Assembly: GCA_964606405.1 (NCBI GenBank)
Contig: CAZSGH010000004.1
Coordinates: 1-64,000, forward strand
Direction: 5' to 3'
DNA from: GCA-002282575 sp964606405
GTDB lineage: Bacteria; Pseudomonadota; Gammaproteobacteria; Thiomicrospirales; Thiomicrospiraceae
Length of the DNA: 64,000 nt
Shown: positions 26,321-34,091 of the stretch, piece after piece
Layout of the letters: every line of letters starts with the position of its first letter
Numbering within the stretch: position 1 is the first letter of the stretch
The notes under the pieces: model-generated
The model's input: the letters and a program-made list of their open reading frames with translations, nothing else
Told to the model about the DNA's origin: nothing
Databases searched by the model: none
Made by a program: the position numbers and the translations under genes

Positions 26321-26350
26321 AAAAACGGGGGTCTTTTGACCCCTGTTTTT
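26321..26350 (+). terminator. Intrinsic terminator or attenuator between rplT and pheS
   Basis: AAAAACGGGGGTC, loop TTTT, GACCCCTGTTTTT: strong stem with a T run. A small hairpin (ATTCTGATTGTATCAGAAT) sits just before it at 26302-26320. It could attenuate read-through into pheST. Confidence 0.85.
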
Positions 26351-26365
26351 CTTTAACTGCTGTTT

Positions 26366-26399
26366 CAATTTGCTAGCAGGATATGTTGCTAGCAAATTG
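26366..26399. promoter_or_regulatory. Perfect 13-bp inverted repeat upstream of pheS
   Basis: Arms CAATTTGCTAGCA (26366-26378) and TGCTAGCAAATTG (26387-26399) are exact reverse complements around an 8-nt loop. It lies 10 nt before the chosen pheS start, where it could be an operator or an RNA hairpin near the ribosome binding site. No T run follows, so it is not a terminator. Confidence 0.6.
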
Positions 26400-26408
26400 G
26401 AATCGAAC

Positions 26409-27413
26409 ATGGAATCCGCTATGCAAATGGATGAATTATTACAAACTGCGTTAGCTGATATTGCTGCTGCGACAACGTTAGAGGCAATTGAAGCCTTGCG
26501 TGTGCAGTATTTTGGCAAAAAAGGCGCATTGACTGAATTAAGTAAGCTGCTTGGGCAGGCCTCTGCTGAAGAGAAGCCTATTTTGGGTGCCAAGGTGACC
26601 GCGCTACGTGGTGCGATGACGCAAGCGTTGAATGACAAAAAATCGGCACTAGACGCAGCAGCCTTATCAGAGAAATTGGCGAAAGAGCAAATTGATGTCA
26701 GCTTGCCTGGGCGTGATGCGCAGGTGGGTAGCTTGCATCCTGTTACCTTAACCATTGCCCGCATTACCGATTGGTTTGCTCAGTTGGGCTTTTCGGTCGA
26801 GCAGGGTCCTGAAATCGAAGATGATGTACACAACTTTGAAGCCTTAAATATTCCCGAAACGCATCCAGCACGTGCCATGCACGATACCTTCTATTTCGAT
26901 AGCGGCTTGTTGTTACGTACCCATACTTCGCCCGTACAGGTGCGGACAATGGAACACCAACAGCCGCCTTTGCGTATTATTGCACCTGGTCGCGTCTATC
27001 GTTGTGATTCAGATCAGACGCATACGCCGATGTTCCATCAGATTGAAGGCTTGGTTGTTGATAAAACAGCTAACTTTGCGCAGTTAAAATCATTACTGGA
27101 AGCATTTTTGATTCATTTCTTTGATGATGAAAACTTAAAAGTGCGTTTCCGTCCTTCTTATTTCCCTTTTACTGAGCCTTCGGCAGAGGTCGATATTGCG
27201 ACTACGGTATTGGGTGGGCGTTGGATTGAAGTCTTGGGTTGTGGCGTGGTGCATCCAAACGTATTGCGTCATGCTGGCATTGATCCAGAAGAATACACAG
27301 GGTTTGCCTTTGGGTTGGGTATCGAACGATTAGCGATGCTGCGCTTTGGTGTGCCCGATTTACGCATGTTATTTGAAAACGATGTGCGCTTTTTGCGTCA
27401 GTTTCAGGCTTAA
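26409..27413 (+). CDS. pheS: Phenylalanyl-tRNA synthetase alpha subunit
   Basis: About 334-residue catalytic subunit (class II) of the alpha2-beta2 enzyme. It has an N-terminal coiled-coil (about 1-100) that contacts tRNA, then the catalytic domain with LGFSVEQGPEIEDDVHNFEALN, HPARAMHDTF (motif 2 region), RTHTSPVQVRTM, and GLGIERLAMLRFG (motif 3). The exact start is uncertain: ATG 26409, 26421 and 26427 are all in frame, and the first two each have a weak GGA about 7 nt upstream. The frame opens at 26370 inside the inverted repeat, which is unlikely to be coding. Confidence 0.94.
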   Translation: MESAMQMDELLQTALADIAAATTLEAIEALRVQYFGKKGALTELSKLLGQASAEEKPILGAKVTALRGAMTQALNDKKSALDAAALSEKLAKEQIDVSLPGRDAQVGSLHPVTLTIARITDWFAQLGFSVEQGPEIEDDVHNFEALNIPETHPARAMHDTFYFDSGLLLRTHTSPVQVRTMEHQQPPLRIIAPGRVYRCDSDQTHTPMFHQIEGLVVDKTANFAQLKSLLEAFLIHFFDDENLKVRFRPSYFPFTEPSAEVDIATTVLGGRWIEVLGCGVVHPNVLRHAGIDPEEYTGFAFGLGIERLAMLRFGVPDLRMLFENDVRFLRQFQA

Positions 27414-27427
27414 GGGGAGGCTGTAAA

Positions 27428-29797
27428 ATGAAGTTTTCGTTTGATTGGCTGACCTCAATGGTCAATACGGGTTTGGATTTGAATACAACCTGTGCGCGTC
27501 TGAATGATTTAGGGCTAGAAGTAGAGGAAGTAACCCAAGCGGCAGCAGATTTTTCTGGTGTCGTTGTTGGTAAAGTACTTACTGTTGCACCTCATCCCGA
27601 TGCGGATAAATTGCGCGTTACTACGGTCGATGTCGGTCGTAGCGAGCCAGTGCAAATTGTCTGTGGCGCACCTAACGTGCGTGAAGGTATGTTTGCACCA
27701 ACGGCCTTGGTCGGTGCGGTGTTGCCTGGTATCACCATTAAAGATGCAAAATTGCGTGGTGTTGCTTCGTCTGGCATGTTGTGTTCGGCGGGTGAGTTGG
27801 GGATTGAAGGGCAGGCCAGTGGCTTGTGGGATTTGCCAACGAATTTAACGGTTGGTGAAGATATTCGCACGGCGTTGAATTTGAATGATAGCAGCATCGA
27901 AGTGTCATTAACGCCAAACCGTGCCGATGCCTTGAGTGTGCTGGGTGTGGCGCGTGATTTGTCGGCATTAAGTGGCGCAGCTCTGTCAGCGCCAACGGCA
28001 ATCTTACCTGTTGCTAGCCTGTCTGCTGCGCCAGCGATTCAGGTTGCCGATCATTCAGCTTGCCCAACTTATTTAGGCTGTATGGTCGAAATGGAAAAAG
28101 GGGCAGCTACGCCATTATGGATGCAAGAACGTTTGCGTCGTAGTGGCTTGCGGAGCTTGGGTTTGTGGGTCGATGTGACTAACTATGTGTTGCTCGAATT
28201 GGGTCAGCCAATGCATGCTTTCGACGCCGATAAGTTACAGGGCAGTGTTCAGGTTCGCTGGGCAAATGCGGGTGAGTCTTGTACCTTGCTAGATGGCAAA
28301 AGCGTCACCTTGGCTGCTGATATGTTGGTCGTTGCCGATAATCGTGGTGCGATTGCTTTGGCGGGCATTATGGGCGGCGCGGATACTGCTGTTGATGACA
28401 ATACCACGCGTGTCATGTTGGAATGTGCGCATTTTACGCCAGCAGCAGTGGTCGGGCGTGCGCGTAAGCTAGGGTTGCATACGGATTCTTCGCATCGTTT
28501 TGAACGTGGTGTTGATGCACAATTGCCTGCTTTAGCGATGGCACGCGCCTTGTCGTTGTTGGTCGAGTGTGGTGGAGCAAAAGTCAGCGCCGTCACGACA
28601 GTGTCAACAGGTACGAATGAATTAGCAAAACTCAGTTTGCGTCGTAGCAGTATCGAACGCTTGTTGGGTGTGAGCTTGCCTGATGCGCAAGTTGTTAAGC
28701 TCTTGTCTGGCTTGGGTATGCAAGTCACAGAGCATGCAACAGGTTGGGATGTGGTCGCGCCTTCATGGCGTTTCGATATGGCGATTGAGGCCGACTTGGT
28801 CGAAGAGTTGGCGCGCATGCATGGCTTGGATAATTTGCCGAAATTGCCTTTGCCAGCGACCGCGGTGTTGCCTTCTGGTCGTAATCAGCAAGAAATGAAA
28901 TTAAAGCAGTTGCTGGTAGCGCGTGGTTACCAAGAAGCGATTACTTATAGCTTTGTCGATGCAAAAGAGCAGATATTGGTGGAACCGGGTTTAACAGGCT
29001 TGAATCTGGCTAATCCCATTAGCGAAACCTTGGGTCAGATGCGCTTGAGTTTGTGGACGGGTTTGCTTGGTGCAGCGCGCCATAACCTCAATCGTCAAGC
29101 GAAACGTGTGCGTTTATTTGAAACAGGCTTACGCTTTTTGTCAGAAATTGATGAGCGCGGGTTGCCTGTACAAATTCCAACCTTAGCTGGGGTTGCCTGT
29201 GGAACGGCTCATGCCATGCAGTGGGCGATGGATAGTCGCGCGGTTGATTTTTACGATGTCAAGGGCGATGTAGAAGCTGTGTTGGCAGCGGCTGGCGTGG
29301 CGGGAAGTATCAGCTTTGCGCGTGGCGAACATGATGCGCTGCATCCAGGGCAAACAGCTGCTATTATCTTGGCAGGTGTGCAGATTGGTTTGGTGGGTGT
29401 GCTCCACCCAAGTTTAGCAAAATCAATGGATATTGATGTCCCAGCTGTGCTCTTTACCCTTGATTTGTTACCATTAACAGCTGTGCCAGCGAAAAGTACC
29501 TTTGTCGGCTTGTCTAAGTTTCCGATTGTGCGTCGAGATATTGCCGTGGTGCTGGATGCTGCTGTATCCTTTAGCAAGGTTGCGCAAGCGATTCGTAGTG
29601 TATCTCGCGATTGGTTCCAAGGCAGTGAGTTGTTCGATGTCTATGCTGGCAAAGGCTTGCAAGATGGTCAGCGCAGCCTAGCCATCGCGCTTTGGTTCCA
29701 AGATAATGAGCGAACCTTATTAGATACCGAAATTGAAACCTGTGTGGCTGACATTGTTAGCGCACTGAATGTACAAACAGGCGCTGTATTGCGCTAA
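27428..29797 (+). CDS. pheT: Phenylalanyl-tRNA synthetase beta subunit
   Basis: 789-residue beta subunit, which carries the editing site and tRNA-binding domains. It starts MKFSFDWLTSMVNTGLD, then an EMAP-like tRNA-binding fold (VGKVLTVAPHPDADKLRVT), the B3/B4 editing region (GLRSLGLWVDVTNYVLLELGQPMHAFD), B5, the inactive catalytic-like domain and a C-terminal ferredoxin-fold anticodon-binding domain (FPIVRRDIAVVLD). GGGGAGG lies upstream of the ATG, 15 nt after pheS. The stop overlaps the next ORF region (TAATGA). Confidence 0.97.
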   Translation: MKFSFDWLTSMVNTGLDLNTTCARLNDLGLEVEEVTQAAADFSGVVVGKVLTVAPHPDADKLRVTTVDVGRSEPVQIVCGAPNVREGMFAPTALVGAVLPGITIKDAKLRGVASSGMLCSAGELGIEGQASGLWDLPTNLTVGEDIRTALNLNDSSIEVSLTPNRADALSVLGVARDLSALSGAALSAPTAILPVASLSAAPAIQVADHSACPTYLGCMVEMEKGAATPLWMQERLRRSGLRSLGLWVDVTNYVLLELGQPMHAFDADKLQGSVQVRWANAGESCTLLDGKSVTLAADMLVVADNRGAIALAGIMGGADTAVDDNTTRVMLECAHFTPAAVVGRARKLGLHTDSSHRFERGVDAQLPALAMARALSLLVECGGAKVSAVTTVSTGTNELAKLSLRRSSIERLLGVSLPDAQVVKLLSGLGMQVTEHATGWDVVAPSWRFDMAIEADLVEELARMHGLDNLPKLPLPATAVLPSGRNQQEMKLKQLLVARGYQEAITYSFVDAKEQILVEPGLTGLNLANPISETLGQMRLSLWTGLLGAARHNLNRQAKRVRLFETGLRFLSEIDERGLPVQIPTLAGVACGTAHAMQWAMDSRAVDFYDVKGDVEAVLAAAGVAGSISFARGEHDALHPGQTAAIILAGVQIGLVGVLHPSLAKSMDIDVPAVLFTLDLLPLTAVPAKSTFVGLSKFPIVRRDIAVVLDAAVSFSKVAQAIRSVSRDWFQGSELFDVYAGKGLQDGQRSLAIALWFQDNERTLLDTEIETCVADIVSALNVQTGAVLR

Positions 29798-29811
29798 TGA
29801 GGGAGAAAAAA

Positions 29812-30114
29812 ATGACCATTACGAAAGCAGAATTGTCGCAGAAATTATCGGATACCTTGGGGCTAAATAAGCGTGAATCAAAAGAAGTGGTTGAAGATTT
29901 CTTTGGTCAAATCGCTGAAATCCTAGAAACGGGTGAAGATGTTAAATTATCGGGTTTTGGTAATTTTGAGTTGCGTGACAAAACGCCTCGCCCAGGGCGC
30001 AACCCAAGAACGGGTCAAGATGTTCCCATTACAGCCCGTCGTGTGGTAACCTTTAAGCCTGGACAAAAGCTAAGGGCGGTCGTTGAGGCTCATGAAGGCA
30101 AGCAATCAGCATAA
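29812..30114 (+). CDS. ihfA: Integration host factor alpha subunit
   Basis: 100-residue DNA-bending protein of the HU/IHF family. The alpha type is indicated by position after pheT and by the sequence TKAELSQKLSDTLGLNKRES at the N-terminus. The beta-arm carries RPGRNPRTGQDVPITARRVV, including the Pro that intercalates in IHF. ATG 29812, with GAGGGAG just upstream, is preferred to the ATG at 29797 that overlaps the pheT stop. IHF acts with its beta partner, encoded elsewhere. Confidence 0.95.
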   Translation: MTITKAELSQKLSDTLGLNKRESKEVVEDFFGQIAEILETGEDVKLSGFGNFELRDKTPRPGRNPRTGQDVPITARRVVTFKPGQKLRAVVEAHEGKQSA

Positions 30115-30124
30115 CGGTGGTGAT

Positions 30125-30520
30125 ATGGTTATCCCTGATAAGAAGTATTTCACCATTGGGGAAATTAGCCAACTCACTGGTGTGAAGCCCCATGTGCTGC
30201 GCTACTGGGAGCAAGTGGTTCCGTTGTTAGAACCTACCAAGCGCAGTGGTCGACGCTATTATCAGCGTCAGGACTTGTTGATTATTTGTGAAATAGATCG
30301 GTTGCTCCATAAAGAGGGTTATACCTTGGCTGGTGCCTTGTCGCAAATTAAAGCACAGGGTTTGCCAGAGGGGGTTGTGTTGCCGACCAAGCCAGCGATA
30401 CGCGGTAAAAAACCGACAGTATCGCTCGAAAAGTTAGAAACGCACTTAAAAGTATTGTTACGCAAGGTTCAGCGGCATAATTTGTCGACAATTAGTCGTT
30501 GGGATAACTTGGAAGCTTGA
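30125..30520 (+). CDS. MerR family transcriptional regulator
   Basis: 131 residues. An N-terminal MerR winged helix is clear (FTIGEISQLTGVKPHVLRYWEQ, then RRYYQRQDLLIICEIDRLL). The C-terminal part is short and has no Cys-rich metal site. This gene conventionally follows ihfA in proteobacteria and its target is unknown. ATG 30125 is chosen because it lies about 6 nt after GGTGG and gives the family N-terminus; the frame is open from 30083 within ihfA. The stop codon abuts a partial hairpin element. Confidence 0.9.
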   Translation: MVIPDKKYFTIGEISQLTGVKPHVLRYWEQVVPLLEPTKRSGRRYYQRQDLLIICEIDRLLHKEGYTLAGALSQIKAQGLPEGVVLPTKPAIRGKKPTVSLEKLETHLKVLLRKVQRHNLSTISRWDNLEA

Positions 30521-30577
30521 GGAAATCTCTAAAAACCTCGCTTTGCTTGTTTTTAGACTTTCTAAGTTTTTTAGCTG
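30521..30577 (-). repeat. Hairpin element, copy 7 (terminal hairpin half)
   Basis: GGAAATCTCTAAAAACCTCG, then CTTGTTTTTAGACTTTC and a trace of the next segment (GTTTTTTAGCTG). It starts on the base after the merR stop. The central stem and the far end are absent. Confidence 0.8.
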
Positions 30578-30623
30578 TGCCTATTGAATTTTAAGGCTAA
30601 GCAGCGCATAATAACGAGATGTT

Positions 30624-30700
30624 CGGGGTATGGCGCAGCCTGGTAGCGCACTTGCATGGGGTGCAAGGGGTCGTAGGTTCAAATCCTGCTATCCCGACCA
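30624..30700 (+). tRNA. tRNA-Pro (anticodon GGG)
   Basis: 77 nt including an encoded ACCA end. Acceptor arms CGGGGTA and TATCCCG pair fully (one G-T wobble). The anticodon arm is CTTGC, loop ATGGGGT, GCAAG, and the T loop is GGTTCAAATCC. tRNA-Pro after ihfA-merR is common in betaproteobacteria. Confidence 0.97.
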
Positions 30701-30712
30701 ATTAATTTTAAG

Positions 30713-30745
30713 ACAGCGAGTTAGAGAAATCTACTCGCTGTTTTT
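30713..30745 (+). terminator. Terminator after tRNA-Pro
   Basis: ACAGCGAGT, loop of about 10 nt, ACTCGCTGTTTTTG: 9-bp stem followed by a T run. Confidence 0.85.
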
Positions 30746-31080
30746 GTTTGTATTGGTTTTGCCTGCGCTGTGATCGTGGTTATAGTGGATCCATTAACAG
30801 TTAAAGGCTGTTCAACTGTAAAAAACATAAAAAATTAGTGCAAATAATAACGATTATGGAGTGGCTACACTGCGCATCACCAAAGAGAATAAGTTGATTT
30901 TGACTAAGTAACCTTAGGGTTCTTCTAAAAACCCCAATAGGCAGGAAGAAGGAATTGTGAGCAAAGGCGTCAATAACACGACAAGGTGATGTTCGTGCGG
31001 ATTTTTTATTGAATTGGTAATTATTTGATTAGTTAATTATCACGAGCGTGAGTACAATGTTTTTAGTTGTTGGTAAATTC
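30746..31080. other. Spacer before the sensor kinase locus
   Basis: AT-rich interval of 335 bp. It holds one element fragment (30915-30954) and no convincing gene. The stretch TAATTATTTGATTAGTTAATTA near 31018-31040 is a loose AT palindrome and may be a regulator site or promoter upstream region; no clear -35/-10 pair was picked out. Confidence 0.4.
30915..30954 (+). repeat. Hairpin element, copy 8 (left-end fragment)
   Basis: AGGGTTCTTCTAAAAACCCC followed by AATAGGCAGGAAGAAGGAA: the left end up to the first arm of the central stem. It corresponds to 62214-62253 of the reference copy. Confidence 0.65.
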
Positions 31081-31176
31081 ATGCATACTAGGCTTAAATC
31101 ACTTATGAACTTTCTACCCTGTTTGATCTTCTTTTGCTTCACATCATCATTCGCTAAAGCGGTCATTCAATTATGA
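31081..31176 (+). CDS. Small hydrophobic leader peptide (31 aa), tentative
   Basis: A 31-residue frame reading MHTRLKSLMNFL, then PCLIFFCFTSSFAKA. That is a positively charged start, a hydrophobic core and an AKA-like cleavage site, which looks like a signal peptide. Its TGA overlaps the ATG of the sensor kinase (ATGA), so translation could be coupled. There is no good ribosome binding site. It could be a real leader peptide, a remnant of a lost upstream gene, or chance. Too short to compare with any family. Confidence 0.35.
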   Translation: MHTRLKSLMNFLPCLIFFCFTSSFAKAVIQL

Positions 31177-33116
31177 AACAGAGCTCCTTGCTGTCAGTTA
31201 AACGACCAGTGTACTTGCTGATCCTGTTTGGCGTTTTGATCATTTTTATGCTGTTCAATCGGAGTTTCACTACCAGTGGCGATGTCGTACCTGTTGCCGT
31301 TTGGCAAGATAAGGACGCTCAATCGACTTTTAAGCAAGTGATAGCGGCCGAGCGAGATGGTTCTAGTCCAAGTTTATTCACACGTAAGGCTGAAAAAGGC
31401 TTCAGTGGTGGTTATACAACCGACGCTTTTTGGATGAGATTTATCGTACCAGCCAGCAGTCAATCGAAACAAATCTACTTAGAAGTTCAGCCAACTTATT
31501 TAGATTATGTCTACCTATATTGGCCAGACGATCACGGTAACTTTCAAGAGATACAACTAGGCGATCGGTTGCCATTCAATCAGCGCCTCGTGCATAGTCG
31601 CGGCTTTGTTTTTCCGGTCGAGTTGGGGTCTGTTGAAAAAACGGCCTACCTTCGACTGCAAACTTCATCGACCTCATTAGTTTTGTTAAAAACTTGGCAA
31701 CCAGAGGCTTTTCATCGCAAAAAGCAGTCCGAGTATTTTTTATTTGCCTTGATGATAGGTATTGGTGTTAGCCTTGTTTTTTTTAATAGTTTACAAGTGT
31801 TTGGTCAAAAATCCCTGATGTACTATGCATTTATTTTCTTCTTAGTAGTTCAATTAACTGCTATTTTAGTTATTAATGGCTTTGCTTCTGAGTTTATTTT
31901 TCCCAACAGTCCAGCTATTGATAGTGCTCTTGTTGGCGTGGTAACTATGTTACTACTTACAACCATTAGTTTAGGGCATTACTTTTTCTTACGCTTGAGT
32001 TGGCAAGAAACGCCTATTTTATTCGCTCTAACATGGGGTGGAGTAGCCTTGGCTTTTATTGGAGCTCTGGGGGTATTTCTAAATTATTATGTCGACATGA
32101 TGCCCAAGCTAGCTTTATACGTTATTCTGCTTTACGTGTCTTGGATTTTGTTCGGATTAAAGCGTATTCAGCAGCGAGACCCTTATGCCCATTGGGTGGT
32201 ATTTGCCTCAGTTGCGGGTATTTTTAGTTCTGTTGCTATGATTTTAGTATTGTTGGGTTGGTTTTCCGTTGAGTTAGTGGGCTTGTATGCTTATCAAGTG
32301 GGTTCAATTGCTGCCATTTTTGCTTTCCAAGTGATTATTTCTGGCCATATTAAAGATGCCTTGCAAAAAAATAAACAGCTCACAATTGACCTTTTCACTC
32401 AACATAGACTATTACAACAAGAACAGACCATTAAGCAAAAGCAATCACAATTTATTGCCATGCTCACCCATGAAATTAAAACGCCTTTATCGATCATTCA
32501 AATTGCGCTGTCACAGTTTACCCATCGTTTACAGCCCCATGCGCTGACCGCAGCACAAGATATTATTAAAATTTTAGATTGTTGCTTAATTAGTGAAAAA
32601 TTAGAGGCAAAGGCCGTCGAAGTTCGTATCGAGCCTATTGCCTTAGGACAATGGTTTGTTGAGTTTTTGCCGCAGATGCAAGACGATAATAAGCGACTGA
32701 TCATTCAATCAGCGGTTAGCTCTGACCTGCTTGTGCTTGCAGATCCTGTGTATTTAAAGATTGTCTTGTCTAACCTCATTGAAAATGCACTTAAATACAG
32801 TCCTAAAGCATCGCTAGTTAACTTAACGTTGTTTAAAGTTAACTCTGAAAGCGGTGTTTCTGAAATAGCACTTCAGGTGAGTAATGAAATTAGTAAAGCA
32901 GCCTTGCCCGATGCAGATAGGTTATTTGAAAAATACTATCGTGCACCGGAATCGCATCGGGTTTCTGGTTCAGGTATTGGCTTGTATTTGGTAAAAGAAT
33001 TATCACAATACATGCAGATAAAAGTGATTTACACGCACAATGAAACAGAGGTTTTTTTCACCGTTTATTTTCCAATAATGCAAATAGGAGGGGAGGATGA
33101 AACTATTATTGGTTGA
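31173..33116 (+). CDS. 7TMR-DISM sensor histidine kinase
   Basis: 647 residues. Order of parts: N-terminal anchor (VYLLILFGVLIIFMLF), periplasmic beta domain of 7TMR-DISMED2 type (about 45-180, with DAFWMRFIVPA), seven membrane spans (about 185-400), short coiled coil, DHp domain with phospho-His H433 in LTHEIKTPLSII, and HATPase with N box NLIENALKYS and G box GSGIGLYLVKEL. The G1 box D-x-G-x-G is replaced by VSNEISKAALPDADRLFEKYYR-like sequence, a variant I associate with this kinase subgroup. It overlaps the response regulator gene by 20 nt. The signal is unknown; DISMED2 domains are thought to bind small ligands such as sugars. Confidence 0.9.
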   Translation: MKQSSLLSVKRPVYLLILFGVLIIFMLFNRSFTTSGDVVPVAVWQDKDAQSTFKQVIAAERDGSSPSLFTRKAEKGFSGGYTTDAFWMRFIVPASSQSKQIYLEVQPTYLDYVYLYWPDDHGNFQEIQLGDRLPFNQRLVHSRGFVFPVELGSVEKTAYLRLQTSSTSLVLLKTWQPEAFHRKKQSEYFLFALMIGIGVSLVFFNSLQVFGQKSLMYYAFIFFLVVQLTAILVINGFASEFIFPNSPAIDSALVGVVTMLLLTTISLGHYFFLRLSWQETPILFALTWGGVALAFIGALGVFLNYYVDMMPKLALYVILLYVSWILFGLKRIQQRDPYAHWVVFASVAGIFSSVAMILVLLGWFSVELVGLYAYQVGSIAAIFAFQVIISGHIKDALQKNKQLTIDLFTQHRLLQQEQTIKQKQSQFIAMLTHEIKTPLSIIQIALSQFTHRLQPHALTAAQDIIKILDCCLISEKLEAKAVEVRIEPIALGQWFVEFLPQMQDDNKRLIIQSAVSSDLLVLADPVYLKIVLSNLIENALKYSPKASLVNLTLFKVNSESGVSEIALQVSNEISKAALPDADRLFEKYYRAPESHRVSGSGIGLYLVKELSQYMQIKVIYTHNETEVFFTVYFPIMQIGGEDETIIG

Positions 33117-33777
33117 AGATCATGAACTGTTAAGAGAAACCCTAACCGATCACTTAACCATGAGTGGATTTGAAGTTTCCGACTTTGAGTCTGTTGAAGA
33201 TGTTATCGAACAACACCTAGATACATGGGATCTTGCGGTTTTAGATATGAACCTGCCTGGAGAAAAAGGCACTGTGCTTGCGCAACGCTTACGTCAAACA
33301 CATCCTAAAATGGGTATTGTAGTGTTTACCGTCGTTAAAGAACTAACTGAAAAAGTGAGCGCCTACGAAGCAGGCGCAGATGTTTACTTAACGAAACCCA
33401 TTGACCCAACAGAGCTAATTTGTGTGCTTAATGCCTTAACTAAGCGGTTAAATAGAGAAAAAGAGGCATTAAACTGTCATTCATTATTTCAGTTGTTTAT
33501 AGAAGGTAGATTGTTGTCTTCTGTTAGTGGTGCCAACGTTCGATTGAGCGTTGATGAAGTTCAATTACTACATGCCTTGTTATTGGCTCCCAATAAAGAG
33601 CTTGAAACTTGGCAAATTATGTCGTTGCTTCATAAGGAGCACCAAAACAAAGCGACGCTAGAGGTTTTTATATCACGCTTACGAAAAAAATTAGTTTCAT
33701 TAAGTGCTCAATCTAATGCTCTCCAAACTCAGAGAAATAGAGGCTATCGGCTTACCTTAGACATGATTGTTTATTAG
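33097..33777 (+). CDS. OmpR-type response regulator
   Basis: 226 residues. The receiver domain (about 1-115) has the acidic pair E7-D8, phosphoacceptor D50 in VLDMNLPG, and Lys in YLTKPID. The C-terminal DNA-binding domain (about 130-226) ends with ATLEVFISRLRKKL and RGYRLTL, typical of winged-helix OmpR-like output. AGGAGGGG lies 4 nt before ATG 33097. It is the likely partner of the overlapping kinase. The autotransporter gene 315 nt downstream on the same strand is an obvious candidate target, but that is inference. Confidence 0.93.
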   Translation: MKLLLVEDHELLRETLTDHLTMSGFEVSDFESVEDVIEQHLDTWDLAVLDMNLPGEKGTVLAQRLRQTHPKMGIVVFTVVKELTEKVSAYEAGADVYLTKPIDPTELICVLNALTKRLNREKEALNCHSLFQLFIEGRLLSSVSGANVRLSVDEVQLLHALLLAPNKELETWQIMSLLHKEHQNKATLEVFISRLRKKLVSLSAQSNALQTQRNRGYRLTLDMIVY

Positions 33778-34091
33778 TTTTAATGATGGGCTTCAAGTCA
33801 GTTGTTGTGTGTTTTATATGCTGATTTAATTTTTTTTCTATTGACCTATAATCTATCTTTATTACACTAAGTTTGTCCTTTGACTTTAAGTTCTCTATCT
33901 TTATGATATAAAAAATATTTTTTTTTTTTGATATTAGGTTGGATTAATAGTTTTGTTCAATTATGTTTGTACACAGTTAGCTTACTCTTTTATGTAAGGT
34001 TCAAACAAAATGCTGTGATAGCATCATCCTAAAATAGATTAACTCATTAATCGCCGCTAATTGGACACAATCTCTCATAAGGAATGAAGCT
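33778..34091 (+). other. Long AT-rich upstream region of the autotransporter gene
   Basis: 314 bp with no reading frame. It is strongly AT-rich, with a run of T at 33919-33930. It contains the candidate promoter at 33880-33907 and a leader of roughly 175 nt. AAGGA lies 9 nt before ATG 34092. Confidence 0.6.
33880..33907 (+). promoter_or_regulatory. Candidate sigma70 promoter for the autotransporter gene
   Basis: TTGACT (33880-33885), 16-bp spacer, TATGAT (33902-33907). Both hexamers match consensus at five of six positions. Confidence 0.6.

Noticed and set aside
28249..28818. 189-codon minus-strand frame within pheT
   Set aside because: Antisense shadow of a conserved gene; Ser/Thr/Ala-rich, no family resemblance.
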